Positions 13,349 through 32,430 are shown, numbered from the stretch's first letter. The stretch is DNA of 64,000 bases from Ailanthus altissimus (GCA_946807835.1 OX327683.1:32423001-32487000); one strand, 5' to 3'. The notes: generated from the letters alone by a model not told the origin. A program made the numbers and translations.

Positions 13349-16300
13349 AAAATATGAAAGATAAATTAGAACTTTCATAAAATAAGAAGTCTAGAAGTTT
13401 ACAGCACCTGCTGTTCTTCTTCTTATTATCATTCTGGTTGCCTGATCTATGTGGGTATTTTTCTTTTTCTGGTTATGAGCAAGTATTCTGGTATTTTAAT
13501 ACATGTGGATTACTTAGAGTCCACTGTGCACTACTTCTGTTTCTGTGTCTTCTATTTGCTTTGACAGAATTAAAGCAAAGGGTTAGATCTGGAGATACCT
13601 TGAATCTCTCTGCTTTTGATGCAAACAGATGGTGTTACTAGGGAACTAGTAGTTAAAATACTTTTTAAAAAAAGTGGTAGTGGTAGTAGTAACTGTACTA
13701 GCAGTCATTGTCTATGTGGAACTGATCAGAGCATCTAATTGCTCTTGTAGTTGTATGTACTTGAGTTGAATATTCATCTATGCCAAGCTATAGTTTAATT
13801 TGCAGATTACCCGTCTTCATCCATCTCTCTCTTAATTTGTCATACATTATTTTTTTTTCCCCAATTCGTGAATGGGTATTAGTAATTCAGTTCGTAGTCG
13901 TTAAATTTGAAAGAGCTATATATGAATAAATATCATCTGTCTGATATGTCAAGCAATTTGTTTAATGGCTGGGTTGCAGCTGGTGGACAGTTTTTCCATC
14001 TCTGGTAGTCTTTATCTTATTATCTTATCTCTGACTTCTCTTTACTCTCTGCCTGTTGTCACTTTAAATCCTTACTGTCTTAGAACTAATATGCATGGTT
14101 TTTGCTTTATGTTGTGATTAATATAGGATGAACATCAAGCTTTTTTGTTAGTTTTGGGTTATTAAAATCGTGCTTTTGCAAGCGAAAATCGATAGTGGAT
14201 CTGGGATCTTGTCAATTAATTGATATGTTTGTTTCATTTGTGGTGTCATTTCAAAGAGAATAAAATAACAAACAGGTTTTATTTCCTTTTATAACTCTAT
14301 ACCTATTCTAGTTAACAGTGAATTTGATTTTTGTGTTAAAATATTTTAACCTATTTCAGTAAAGTTGCATCTGCAATTTTTCTCATTTGTCGTGGGTTCA
14401 GATGTTTCAGAAAGAGGGAGAATGGATTGACTACATGAAAATAATTACACTGATCACACTTACCTTCGAAACAGTGAATCAAGTTGGATTTCCAATCAAG
14501 TGAAAAATAGTTAGATTATACATGCTGATATGCAAGAGAAAAAAAAAAGTTTGCATCCAAAAGCTTCCATTATTATTAACGCTAATTATGCATTTGGGGT
14601 GATTAATACTATAAAAAGGAAGGAAGCTTTGCATGTAGATCTGAAGGAAACTTTCTTAATCAACTTGGTCGAAAGTGCATCAGTAATTGGCTATTGTTGA
14701 GTCATCTTTTTTTGGATTTTCTGATTATATAAAGTTGAATTTGCAGAAAATTTCCCTCTTATGTTTGTAGGGTAAAGTGTTCGTTACATGAGCATTTGGC
14801 CAAGAAGGAAAATTAAAAAAGCTCTAATGTTCATATGATAGAAGCTAGAGAACCTTCTTTTCCCTTTAAATGATTCTAAAGGGGTGTGAATTTTCTACTC
14901 TAGTGGATGGGGTTCTATTCGTCCTTCTAATCATTTAGGTTTATCTTAACATCAGTCATAGTTATATGATTTATATTCTGTGAAGGTGCCTCTTGTGTGG
15001 TTAGTCTAACATTAATATATATAAAACGCGTTACTTTCTGATGTCAACATTATACATATCTGAGATTGTGCATGCCTTTGAGTTATATATATGTAAGTTG
15101 TGGGAATGATTGATTATTTTATAAGATTTCACCATATAAACTTAAGAAATGCTAAGGTTGAGTCCGCTTACGAAACATTCGGCTTCCTTGAGATGAACTT
15201 GCTCTTGAAAATTAATTAGTTGCTTGGAGATGTCTTTGATCCTTACATTTTTACCATCTGTTATGAGTTGATTCAATTGTAAAAAGATTTTATTTTCCTT
15301 TTGCATATATTTGTCATTTGTGATCCAATAATTATTATGGTTAATCAATAATTTCCTTGATAACCATTATTTGTTTAGTGTACAGAAGGTTGCTGGCAAT
15401 TAAGAAGCAGTTGCATTGATCTAAATAGTCATATTGAGTGCGTGAATTCTGCAATTTAAAGGGCTTTTAGTTTTTCATTAATCATTGAATTTGTCTTTCT
15501 ATGTTCATGCTCCTATGATTTTCAATTGATTTATGTCCATTAGTTAGTTTATCACCATATAACTATTTGTTATGTTACAATAAAAGAAAAAATTGAGTTG
15601 TATATACTTCACAGAATTAACTAATCTTCTCTTTTCCTGTTTGGCCAAAGATCATTTTGCTCATCACACACCTTTTCGCTAATATATATTGTGTGCACTA
15701 AAATATGTGATACCTCCATAATCCAATGATACTACTTGAGGAATCCTGAATCCGAATACCTAAAAATTTTCTTGGTTGACAATGTTGGATCACGAATTCT
15801 TTTTGTGCTTATTTGTGAATCGTATGTGTTAAAATTTTTCTGGCGTCACTAATTTATCCGTAGTGATGCAAACTTGTTACTCCATAAATTTTAAAACATC
15901 AAGTTGTAAGAACTCTATTGAAAAGTGTATAGAAAAATATATAGTTTCATCACTTTTTCCTGATCTTAAAGAGAAGTGGATCAATGATTTCTTCAAAAAT
16001 GGTAAAATCTTTGCCCTGGAAAGAAGGGGTTGATCTTTATCATCTTTACTTTGTTCTACGTATGAGGTACGTAGCTAGGTGACTAGGTATGTATATTGTC
16101 AGTAAAGGAATTAACTAATGATAAAAATACTAGTGTGCTTTAGTGTTTACTTGTATAGTGAGAAAGCCAAGTAAACAAAATACTTGACCAAATTAAATTA
16201 ATTAAGCTTAATTAGGGGGAAAAGCTTTCTTTTCAACTGCTAGACATTTTAAAAGGATCGGCAATCATGATCTTAATTTTCGTACACTCTTCTCTTCCTC

Positions 16301-18399
16301 TTTCTCGAATACAGATTTACATGGGTGTGTGAATTTGTGCGGATTTAGTTAATTTGCCTTGGTTGCAAAGACACACATGATAAGACTAGAAATAAGTATG
16401 ATTATTGATGTTGATTCATGGTCATAGACGTAGCCTAGTAAAATTTCGTGATAAATATTCAAGTTCTGAGTTCAAAATTCTCCCTCCCTCAAATTAAAAA
16501 CCATACAACAATCCATAATGGTTGACGTTGTTTCCAATAGTAAATGGATTAATGTACAATGACTACAAGAATTTTATCGATTATCTTTTTATTAATTTTT
16601 CTTGGTTTATGAGAACTTTCTGTTCAAAGAGCGTGTGAGATTAGAAGTATAGAAAAACAACACTTAAATTATTGTTATCATCAACGTCATTATCATTCAT
16701 CAAAACGTCGGTCGACAAGAAATTCCAGACGGGGCCTAGCTTTTTATGTAATAGTGAAGATGAAGTGTTAAAAGAAATCTATTTGAATGACTAGCGAGAT
16801 ACGATCCATTCAGTGATCACTAAATTTAGCAATTTGTTCATAGGTGAAATCATTAACCCATGTTAGTGAATCTATGTGTATTTCCACTATAAGTTTAAGT
16901 TATGATTTGTAACGAGGCATCATATCCAAGAGTTAGTGGATATAATAGACATAAATGGTGAAGGAAACATATTATTAATATATGTCTTTAGAGGCGCACG
17001 TGTTAACTCTAATTATATTATTAACATGTATACAAAAAAGGGGAAAAAAATGATACTGTCGTATAAATAGTGAGTATACTTATAAGACAAGGAATCCACT
17101 GTTGAAATGAAAATGAAAAATGGTTTCCCCAGCAAATATTAAGACACTTGCAATTTATATATAACTTTTTTGGTGGTACAAGGGAAACCTATCTCCTTAA
17201 TTATTACCCATCATGGAATCCTAATGGGCACTAATTGCTTGCAAAAATGCAAATCATGAACGGGTTGACATGAAATAGGTAATCAAATGATGATTATAAA
17301 GCGAAACCTACATCAACAGTCAGATGTGCAACAAAAGTTAATTTGAAGTTTCAACAGTGATTCAAGTTCAGTTCCAACAGAAACTTTCCACTTTCCATCA
17401 TAAATGTTGAAACTGTAAGCAACTATAAACGTCAAGATGTCCAAAAGTTCTCAGCATTGACTAAAACAAGAACGTATCACGAGCAAATGTGAAGCATGCT
17501 CAATAGTACACACTTTTTTCTTCACGGATGAGAACTCAGAAACTTACACTGAATTGTCTTTTAAGGCTTTCATATCCACAATTCTTTACATCTTTTCTTA
17601 TCAGATAGACTTTGACAAAAACTTTCTTTTCTATTTTTTTTAATCACATAAAATATAAATCAAATTCTTCTCTAATTTTTGTGTAAGCATAATTCAAATT
17701 TCAACACTTCTTGTATCGCCACATAAGACTTCGTCAAGGAAATAACTAACACCCAGAAATCTTTTTTTTAGTTATCATATCTATTTGCTTTGATATATTA
17801 ATTAAGGTTATGTTTGATATAAAGATGTCGAAGCCACAGTTATTATAGAGTGAAACAAGGTGAATATTTGATAAATATTTAGTTGTAGAATGACAAAGTT
17901 AAAGCAAAAACACACTACCAAATGCAACTAAGTTAATTTCATAATTCATAAGCATTTCATATCATTATATCATGCAGAAACAATAACCAAATATATACAT
18001 AGCTAGTAATGAATAAATTCACTAGCAAATTCTGAGCTGATAACACGATAAATAATCGCTAGTAGTATAGTATAGCAGTAGATCTGCCAAAAAAACTATA
18101 CAAAGGTGGCAATGAAGCCAAGATTGGCAGAAAGCCAGTCTGAGGAAAGTTTACCTTCCCGATGTATGCAAGGTTTAACCTTGTGTTGTGCGTGATCTTT
18201 TCTAAAGCAAAAAAAAAATAAATAAAAAAAATGAAAAAACTACAGAAACTAAACAATTTTATGAATAAACACTTCACTGGCGCCAAAAACGAGAGAACTC
18301 AAACCCCGCCACATTGCAGAGACGCCATAAATATAAGCACTGTAGAATTTTGTTGGCCTTGATATCAATTTCCGAAATGTAATAGGCTAAAAGCGTAAT

Positions 18400-18760
18400 A
18401 AGGCTAAAGCCGTCGGGTTCCCATGCAAATTATTGACAATACAGTTGAAGCGAAGCGAAGCCAGCCAGTGAATACACAGAGCTCAAAAGCACTCGTACGA
18501 GAATCCCGCATTCTTCGGTCAATCCGACGGGACGTTCGATTTGACAAAAAATTGAATGTGGGTCCCCATATTTAAATTTTGACCCCACCAATCGTGCAAG
18601 CCCCACGTGCATACCTGTCATTTTTGTCGGCTTCTGTATAAAAAAGGTGAACTCACCGTCCTCCACATGCGTTCTTCCACGTGTACGCATCAAACGGCGG
18701 GATCAACGAGACTTCGGCTTTTGTGAACCGTACGAGTCCTTGTCGCGTCGGCATCAATGA
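18400..18760. promoter_or_regulatory. Orphan promoter-like island with two G-boxes and a TATA-like motif
   Basis: This 360-bp stretch is visibly richer in G+C than its surroundings. It holds two CACGTG G-boxes at 18604-18609 and 18678-18683, and TATAAAAAA at 18637-18645. No open reading frame with recognisable content starts downstream. It may be the promoter or first exon of a non-coding or lost gene, or simply a conserved non-coding block. Confidence 0.3.
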
Positions 18761-19006
18761 CCTCTCATATATATCAATTTTATTTTATTTAGTTATTTAC
18801 TAAAAAGGGTCTCAAACAGTCAAAATCTTGGACATTGTTGGTGGTGTAGGCCCCATACCCTTCCAGTTTTAGCGTTTCCAATTATACTTATTTTCTGTAC
18901 GGACACTCCTCGGCTTTTGGTCTAGTAAAAAGTTTCAAATAAATTTGGTATTTTCCAACCAAGTAATTTTTTTCTTTATTTAAAAGTAAAAAAATTAAGA
19001 AGATAT

Positions 19007-19031
19007 GTCACGTCACGTCACGTCACGTCAC
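19007..19031 (+). repeat. CACGT pentanucleotide tandem repeat
   Basis: Five adjacent GTCAC/CACGT units. Each junction recreates TGACG/ACGTCA, the core recognised by plant bZIP/TGA factors. Confidence 0.85.
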
Positions 19032-20525
19032 TTTGAAGTTCTCTGTAGTTGTGTAAGAATGTGAGATTCTAGTGGGTCCCGTAGTAAACCCTTTTAAGAA
19101 TTTTGTCTCCTTAAATTTCCCCTTGAAGGGTAAATTTTCATTGTTCAAGGATATCCAAACAACTTTTCTTGGTAATTATCACCAAATTAAAAAAGAAAAA
19201 AGAAGAAGCAAATTTACGGCCAAACAATTAGAACATATTAAACAATAAATTAAAGCATGGATTGTTTGGATTATATATTTGGAAACCATTCATATGAGCA
19301 GTGTGTGTGGTTAAAAAAAAAAAAAAAAGGTTCCATGCATGGGGGTAGATTGGGTATGTAGAATAAATAGTAGGTTAGCTCAATCTTTGATATTAAGTAG
19401 AAATTAAGCAAAGAACTGGGGGGGGCCTGGGCCTGGGCCTCCCCGTGTGCGTTGTTAATTAAGACGGTGCAGATTGCAGAATGCATACATGCATGCAGAT
19501 AATCAATCTATAAACTGAGGTAGAGGGGACTCTCTTTTAGGATGCAATTGTTCTACACGTGTAGGGGTGGAACCTATGCTCTGTCCTCATCAGTAGATTT
19601 CTAGCTCTAGTGGCTATGTTGTCATTTCTCAATATCAGAGTTCTTTCTTCCTCTTCGTCAATGCTAAATTCTCTTTTTTTTTCTTCATTCATACGCTTCA
19701 TGAAATGGGCAATGTTCGCCACGTATCAAAATCAAGACATTTAGTATCCACGGTCCACCAAAAAAAAAGAGAAGAGAACTATTTTTCTTTTGTCACTAGT
19801 CTGTGGCAGATGAATTAATTATTACTTCTTTAAATTTTCTTTTTGCCCAATCTTCTATTAGAACATGTAGGTTTGCTTCATCTTGTTGGTTAGGGTTATT
19901 TCTCAATGATAAGCATCATTAATTGTTTGTAATCGTAAAAAATGTAATGTTATACATGTATATCTAGTTGAAATATAAAATTTATATTTTAAATAATTTA
20001 ATATATTAATTATTAATTAATATTATATAATTATTATATTAATATAAAAAATAAAAAAGTCAATAATTATATAATAAATTATAATCACTAATTGATGATA
20101 TATTTTTTAGAATACAAACTTTATATTTTAATTATGTATATATATATAGCAATACTCTTGTACAATACATAAATTCAGAAATCAAATGTGTCATGCGATA
20201 TGCTTTTAATATGGGAATTGGAAAAAAAATAAAAAATACGTAGGGAGAGTCATGGCCCCGGGGCATTTTCCCCGTTCGGCTTTGAGATTTAAAACAAGAC
20301 AACTGTCATGTTATCACCACACAAACTCTAAAACCATAACCCCCAGTCTATAAATCTAAACGAACCCTAGCTTAATTATATACGCTACGTGGAGCACTCG
20401 TAACACTTTTTTTTTTTTTGAGGCAGGGGGTCAGCCTCTCTTGATTCATGAAGTTGGAAGAAGGATCATAAATTGACGATGGGTCACATCGTCTAATACA
20501 TACAAATAAATGAACTTCATCTGAA

Positions 20526-20527
<2 letters not shown>

Positions 20528-20582
<55 letters not shown>
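20528..20582 (+). repeat. Compound microsatellite (AT)n(GA)n
   Basis: About 28 bases of alternating A and T run straight into about 26 bases of alternating G and A. Confidence 0.95.
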
Positions 20583-22439
20583 TGTGTAGAGGTAGTGACT
20601 AGTGAGATAGGTAGGGTATTATTAGATGCAATGAATTAGCCAGGAAGATACAAAAACAAAAAAAAAAAAAAAAATTACAAGTGCTGCGTACACTGCACCG
20701 TTATTTATCGAGTCATATTGATCGGTGATAGATGTCTTTGATAATTCTCGGAGTGAAGATTTGAGATGGGGAAATCACTCAAATGACGTTGAAATTTGAT
20801 GGAACCCTATGCTTGGTTTCCTTTTCTTACTTTTTTTTTTTATTGTTTAATTTTTTTCGGTGATTTTTAGAAAAAAGGTCGAACTTTATCTGAACTCCTG
20901 GATATCTGTTTTGCAAATAAATATTTGTAAAATTAAGTCATCTTGAAGACTTAAGTTAGAGACTTGTAAGTCACCAGTGACTTGAAGTAATTTTCTTTTT
21001 TATAAAAAAAAAATTAAATATAGACGAAAAATCTTATTCAGAAAATACTAACTATTGTCCTTTACTTTTATTCGAACTATTTTTATTTAAATTTGAATGA
21101 CCACAATTGTTAGACTTATTCATAATTGACCGAGCTATGCTAAGGGGCAAAGTAAATTTGATAAAAAGGAATATGCCTATAAAAACTGAAAGTTTAACAA
21201 CTGAAAAATTCTTGTGAGAAGCGTTAGCGAGGATTTATTTGATATTGCTAGAATTTAGAATTGACACAAGGTACTTGTTTAGAAATTGAACATCATATTT
21301 TTGTTTATGCGAGTAAGATTTTGCTTAAATCACAATTATTGTTGCTTTTTTAATTAAAAAAACACTAACACTCGAATTGGATGACAACTAAAGCCAACTC
21401 GAATTAATTCTTCGTAATGTAATTTTTATTGAGATAATTTTGAGAATTTAAATCTATTATAATATTATTTATTATGAATCGAGCATTTGTTATTAAACCC
21501 AAATGACTAACATCTTTTCTAATACTTACATTTACAACTTTCCATTGCGTAAAAATAATGTGAAAACGAAACAAAACAAAATACAGAGAAAGACAATACC
21601 AACAAGAAATAGACTGGAGATGGAAACAAAGAGTGACAAAGCCCAAAGCAAAATCTGCATTTGCACAAAACCTAGAAAGTTGTTCTATTCCTGCATTGGG
21701 CCTTTGACGAAGAATAGTCCAAATAAAAACGTTGATGCTAAAATTCTATAACCTACATCTTAAACTTAATGGATGAAAAATTATTGTTCCTAAACTTTAA
21801 TTGTTTGAAAAAATTTTATATTCGATGAAGCGAAAAATTCAAAGCCTTTACCTATTAAGGCTTAAATCTCAATGTGGTAATTAATTTTAGACCCTAAACC
21901 TTAACAATAGACCGAAAAATTACAGAAATTAGATACAATGATTTAATTGTTTATTTGAAAATCTGATTCTCAGATGTTACGATAACGGCAAAATCGAGGC
22001 ATATGCCAATTCATTACTGTTTAAATGACATGAACGCGTCGATAGAAGACTATTTATGTCAATATTATTCTTATGCAAACACTAAAAAATAAATAAAACA
22101 ACTACAAAAATATAATAAAACAGACTTTTTACAGTAAAAGAAAATATAAAATCTCATTCAACTTTGATCTAATGAGTCATGTGCACATGATAAAAAGGCA
22201 AAATCACATGGCATCCGAGAAGCCACACCCCAACCGGCGCAAAAGAGACGAAATATCAAACGCCACCGACACAACACAGGAGGCCGAGGCTCCGCTACCA
22301 TCCAAAAATAAATTTAGTTTACCGCGAAAAATAACGGCGAAATTATTGAACCGGGGTCTCATTATATCGTATCTGGCATTCACTCGCTCGCTAGACACCG
22401 AGTCAAGTTACTAGAACGAGATCTAATATCTAACCAACA

Positions 22440-24181
22440 ATGGGCTCTCTTCCTCCGTCGCTAGACTTTCCCTCGCCCCGAATTTCCGAAACTACCCTTC
22501 TAAACCTATTCAAATCACAACAAGACCATCTAAACTACTTCTTCGGCCACCTCTCCCTCTCCCAAACCTTGTCCTTCACGCAAACCCTCTTGAAATGCCG
22601 CGGCACGATCTTCTTCACCGGCGTCGGGAAATCCGGATTCGTCGCCAACAAGATTTCCCAGACATTAATATCATTGGGGATCAGGGCCGGATTCCTCAAC
22701 CCCCTCGACGCGCTTCATGGCGACATCGGAATTCTGTCGGGCGACGACGTTCTGGTGATGTTCAGCAAGAGTGGCAACACGGAGGAGTTGTTGAAGGTCG
22801 TGCCCTGCGCCAAGGCCAAGGGCGCGTATCTGGTGTCGGTCACGTCCGTGGAGGGCAATGCGCTGGAGGGTGTCTGTGATCTGAACGTGCATTTGCCCGT
22901 GGAGAGGGAATTATGCCCGTTTGATTTGGCGCCGGTCACGTCTACGGCCATTCAGATGGTGTTTGGGGACACGGTGGCGATTGCGATGATGGGGACCAGG
23001 AATTTGACTAAGGAGGAGTATGCGGCTAATCATCCCGCTGGAAGGATTGGAAAAAGTTTGATCTTTAAGGTAAATTGCTGTTTCATTCGTGCATTTTTGT
23101 TATAATGCAGTAAGGTTGAGATCTGGCTTATTTAGATTTCAGGTTAAGTGTTTGATCTATTGATTCATTGAGGAATTATAGTAGTCATAATTGATTGAAA
23201 AAAATTCACTTTTATATGTATAAGGTGTTATTTATGTGGGATTTGGTGGAATTTAGGTGATCTTTTATAGCCTTGTTTTGTTAACCTTAGCTCACAATTT
23301 GTGGGATGTTTCTTTAGTATGACCTTGGTTAGTGTCATGTTCGCATGGATAGTTATTATGGATAGTGTAAATTTACGACCAGAAGTTTTGATGTTGTGTG
23401 TAAACAAAGATACTTGTTTTGATCCATATGTTGATTTGGTTTCTTTTAAGATGGTTATGCTTGTTGACTGGGGATTTTTTGTTTTTGTTTTTTTTGGAAA
23501 TGAATTGGCATTTGTTTGTTCGTGGTAAAGATCTACTTGTATGCAATTCTTTTGGTTTGGTGGGAAATGAGTTTTTTTTTTTTTCGGTTGCAGGTGAAAG
23601 ATGTTATGAAGAAGCAGAATGAGCTTCCGGTTTGCAAGGAGGGGGATTTGATAATGGATCAGCTGGTTGAGCTCACAAGTAAAGGATGTGGGTGTCTACT
23701 TGTTATTGATGAGGAGTATCACCTGATTGGGACATTCACAGATGGTGATCTGCGTCGTACTCTCAAGGCTAGTGGAGAAGGCATCTTCAAGCTCACTGTG
23801 GGTGAAATGTGCAACAGGTAAATAAAAGAATATAGATTTATTTTTGTTCTATTTACATACCATACTGTTCTAGTTTTATGGCACTAAGTTATGATCTGTC
23901 TCACTTGAAACAAAGGCTGCTAAATAGAAAGCAGCTTGAAATCATATCATAGTCAATGAGGCACAAGGTAATCATAAGGTTTTAATTCTCTCGCAAATTG
24001 GTTGCCCCTTAATTTTTATGACAGGAACCCAAGAACAATTGATCCAGATGCAATGGCAGTGGAAGCCATGCAGAAGATGGAATCACCACCATCTCCTGTG
24101 CAATTTTTGCCCGTGGTCAATCACCAAAACATCTTGATTGGAATTGTGACTTTGCATGGATTAGTGTCAGCGGGACTTTGA
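22440..24181 (+). CDS. SETH3: Arabinose-5-phosphate isomerase (SETH3/KdsD-like), SIS plus two CBS domains
   Basis: Three exons, all with GT-AG introns: 22440-23069, 23594-23817, 24025-24181, giving 336 aa. The enzyme interconverts D-ribulose-5-phosphate and D-arabinose-5-phosphate, the first step toward Kdo, which plants need for pectin RG-II. Exon 1 holds the SIS sugar-isomerase domain: GVGKSG (61-66, with the expected active-site lysine), LHGDIG (92-97, with a conserved histidine), FSKSGNTEE (108-116) and NHPAGRIG near its end. Exon 2 opens with VKDVM and carries the first CBS domain, ending in FTDGDLRR. Exon 3 ([15 protein letters not shown] onward) completes the second CBS domain and ends in a leucine/glycine-rich tail. 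Length is close to bacterial KdsD (about 328 aa). Splice phases (0, then 2) keep the frame. It converges with the JmjC gene on the opposite strand. Confidence 0.95.
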
Positions 24182-25298
24182 ATTGTGCAGTGGTTGTTTC
24201 TGTATGTAATTTTAGTATTACTTACAGTGTGATTCTTTATTCCTGTTAAAATCTGAGATCACCCTTTTAATTGGGGATCATATGTACAAACAGTGTCATT
24301 AATGGAGATGATATGGTGATTCGTTTTGGTAGATAATCTGGTTTTACAAGTTTACTCGTGCTTTGTGACATCCGGTAGTGTCAAATGGGATATAAAGTAT
24401 GTAGTATTATTGATCCTGGTAGCTTGCTAGAGCGAAACTATATTATTCTTCTTTCCGTTGATGGTCATAAAGAGTCGTCATGTCAAATAGATTTCATTTT
24501 TCTTTTTTCTTTTAAAAAAAAAAAAAAATTAGAAAACAAAATAAAAACTGAAATGTACCAAACTTAGTTTTCATGAACTGGTATATGCGGAAAGTTTGAC
24601 GCCTCAAATCTCAATCACAGTCGATTGGGATCCTTTTCTTGTGATGGTGACAGACAGACCGAAAAATCCCACCCACTAGGCCTCCAACTGAGGTGAAATG
24701 TCGGACGCGTTTCGGGTTTTTTTTTTTTTTGTTTTTATAACTTGGATGATAATCCAAATAAAACCAACAAACAAAAGATCAAAAGACAAAATGAAGTAGA
24801 AGATGATAGCCCTGTAGATTCGTTCCTGCATAACAGCTTAAACATTGGTGAAGAGGTCTACTATCTGCCTTTAACTACAAACACAAGGCATGCATCACTG
24901 ACCTTTGACAAAAAAATCTACAATCTAGGTGTAGTTTTGCATCTGGGATACTAAGTGAACCTTGGTGGATTGTTGTTGCACATACAGCTCCTGTTGCAGC
25001 TACTACTGCTACTCTCTTGATCTACTCAACCAATCGGAGGACGTGTGAGTTTTATGTTCAATCTATAGATATCTACAGATGGCTGCATTACCCTTGTTAG
25101 TCACTTTTGTCTTAATCTCAAGAACTATTATTCTTGTGCAGCTTGGTGGCATGTTTTTCAAAATCTTAATGTTCTAAACCTAGGAATACGATCTCCAGCG
25201 GAGTAATCCTATGTTGTGCTCACTACACATACCTTTTGAAAGTCGAGACAAACTGACATTCGGGAATAACAAGGAGTGTTTGTGACTGAAGCTAAATG
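24182..25298. other. Convergent intergenic region (3' UTRs of SETH3 and the JmjC gene)
   Basis: About 1.1 kb separates the two stop codons. It should contain both 3' UTRs and polyadenylation sites. No further gene is supported; short open frames here have no recognisable content. Confidence 0.7.
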
Positions 25299-29969
<4,671 letters not shown>

Positions 29970-30049
29970 TAATATTAGAGTAGATTTGTACTGTCAATCA
30001 AACTGTCGCAGTTGCTGGACAGTTCAGACTAATCCACATTTAAGTTCAT

Positions 30050-30920
30050 CTGCAACAAACAAATAAAAGAACAAAATCCATGTAAAATTGACTACATAAG
30101 AACAACCTAATCCTACATGTTCAAATAGGGCATGGTACATGAGCCAATATAATAGTGGAACAGAAACAAGACCCTAGTAGGGAAAAATCAATAGCAGAGA
30201 GAATAATATCATTCATGGAATTCATTCCCAACAAGACTAGTTTGTTGTGTGATCTGAATGTTACTTAATACTGTTTCTGAATGATCAATCAACCAAATTG
30301 TCTTCTGTGTCGCTTCCCTTTTGTTCTTCTATGGTTTTCTTGCATATCAAAGGCTTAATCTTAAGCAGTTTCCTGCTTTGCATTTCTCTTCAAATTCCAG
30401 ATGCACAACTAAAACCCTTGAATTGACATTACTATTAATGCTAGCATACAGTTGAAAAAAATTTCCCAAGTACGTGATAGTTTACTATGTACAAGCACGC
30501 CACATTGTGCCAAAAGTAAGGATATCAACACAAATCATCAGAGAATAAAACATAACCAAATGGGTTTCAAACGTGATATGAATAGTAACTTCAAAGCAAA
30601 AAACTGAATGTGGGATGTGGCTCCCCAATCCCCATTTACAATTATACCACAGTAAATTACTAAAGTGAAACAAATTTACAGAACTTCCGTTTAAAACCAA
30701 ATCTTTCCAGCTTTTAGAAACCGTTTGCGTCATTTTCAAATTATTTATTAAGGAAAAAAATCAAATTTCCAATCATCTCAGCTCCATCATTCAAACTGAA
30801 AAAGAGAAAGAAAAAGTTCCTATTACAGTAATCTTTCGGCGTCAAAAAAAAAAAGACTTCGACTTTCTTAAACTAAAAAAGAAAAAAAAATAGACAACAA
30901 AAATTACAAAAGAAACGTAC
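30050..30920 (-). other. Probable 5'-UTR intron of the JmjC gene
   Basis: On the minus strand a strong donor (G then GTACGT) lies at 30920 and an acceptor ending TTGCAG lies at 30050-30051, just upstream of the coding exon. Splicing would join a leader exon near 30921-31000 to 30049. The joined leader would begin its second part with ATGAACTTAAATGTGGATTAG, a six-codon upstream ORF ahead of the main start at 29969. Confidence 0.5.
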
Positions 30921-30999
30921 CCAGAAAGTAAATAGAGCAAGAATGATGATTTTCACATGCTATTCAGACCAGAACCCAGATATCGAATGCCACGCTGAA

Positions 31000-32393
31000 A
31001 ATTTGTTGGCCGACTACGTGTAACCAGTTCCGTCTAGTTGTGGTTTCGTTTCAGTTTCCGATTCTTGTTTAGCATTTGCTAGTGCTTTTTGGTTGGACGA
31101 ACTTACAATCATGCCCCTCATACGTGAAAGACGGCATTTGTTTTAATGTTAATACGTGTTCCTCGCATGCGCGTACACGTGATGAATCTAGTCAATTGTC
31201 CCATTTTTTTCTTTTGGTATTTGTCCGACTTTGTTACTCGCACTGTAAATGTAATTATGTTATGTGATTATAGAAACGGTAGTAATTGTAAAATGAATAA
31301 TGATAAACTTTTTAAATCAAAATTATAAGTTAAGTAAGTAATTAAAATAATATAATACAAAATTTAAATTTTATATTATTATATTATTTAATATATTTAT
31401 TAATTGATGTATTTAAAATCGTATTTGAACATAATTTTAAATTAAAAATTAATAAAGAATTAATGCAATATTAATGATGCGTTGAATGGATAAGAAAAGT
31501 AAGAAAATACAAATTCAAAGGCAAAGAGGGACTTGGAGCATGAGAGAAGTCATCCCCAAGCCTTGCCATCCACGCGTGACGTTAGCATGGACAGAAACTT
31601 GGCATCTTCACATCACCTTTCGAGAAATCTCATATTTTGAGTTGTATTGCGTTTTCAAATTAATTTGAACTCTTATAATGCATAAATTTTTATTTTAATT
31701 AAAAATAGAGTTTTAAAGACGATTTGGAGTATATGTAAATCATTATAAATCTATTAGATTAATAAAGCATTATAATAGAAACTCTAAAAAAGAATAGAGA
31801 GTTAGAAAGTGTTTGAATGTTAGGTACTCAAGAGAGTGCCATATTGAGTACTGTTTGTGTAAGAGAGTACTGATAGATTTTTTTAAAAATTATTTATTAT
31901 TATATTATTTAATATTTTATTGTAAGAAATATTTGTAATTTAAAAAAAAATTAATAAAAGAAGTTAAAATCTTGTAATCTATCATAAACGTAAACATTTT
32001 TTTGTTGAATTACATCAATTTCTTATATTTTTTGTGTGATTATTTATCTATATTGTATATATGATATATATATATATTTTTTATTGATGAGTAAGAACTT
32101 TTATAAAGTATTTAAAATTTTAAAGTGTACACTTAAAATCTTAGCAATATTAATTTTATGATAAAAATTTTAAAATAACATTTAAAATTTTAAATATAAG
32201 ATTACTCTTATAAAAAAATTGTGTGTAATAACATAACCATTTATTTCAAAATGCCCCGAAACGATAAGTATCACAAATGTCCTAACAAATTTGAAAAAAA
32301 TTATCAAAATGGCATTAAAATATATTATTTTTGCACAAGTTGATTAGCACACGCATACGACTTGTATACGATTCGTGCATGGTTTTAGTTATG

Positions 32394-32430
<37 letters not shown>

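Larger units (their letters stand above)
13349..22439. other. Long intergenic region between the ALOG gene and SETH3
   Basis: The first few hundred bases are presumably the ALOG 3' UTR. No coding region with domain support was found on either strand. Notable items are listed separately: a GC-richer island with G-boxes (18400-18760), a CACGT tandem (19007-19031) and a TA/GA microsatellite (20528-20582). Very AT-rich blocks occur around 19960-20140, and poly-A and poly-T runs are common. Confidence 0.7.

Noticed and set aside
12869..13378. Open frames on both strands overlapping the ALOG gene
   Set aside because: Shadows of the real ALOG frame in GC-rich coding sequence; no recognisable domains.
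22595..22951. Alternative-frame open frames over SETH3 exon 1
   Set aside because: Shadows of the SIS domain exon.
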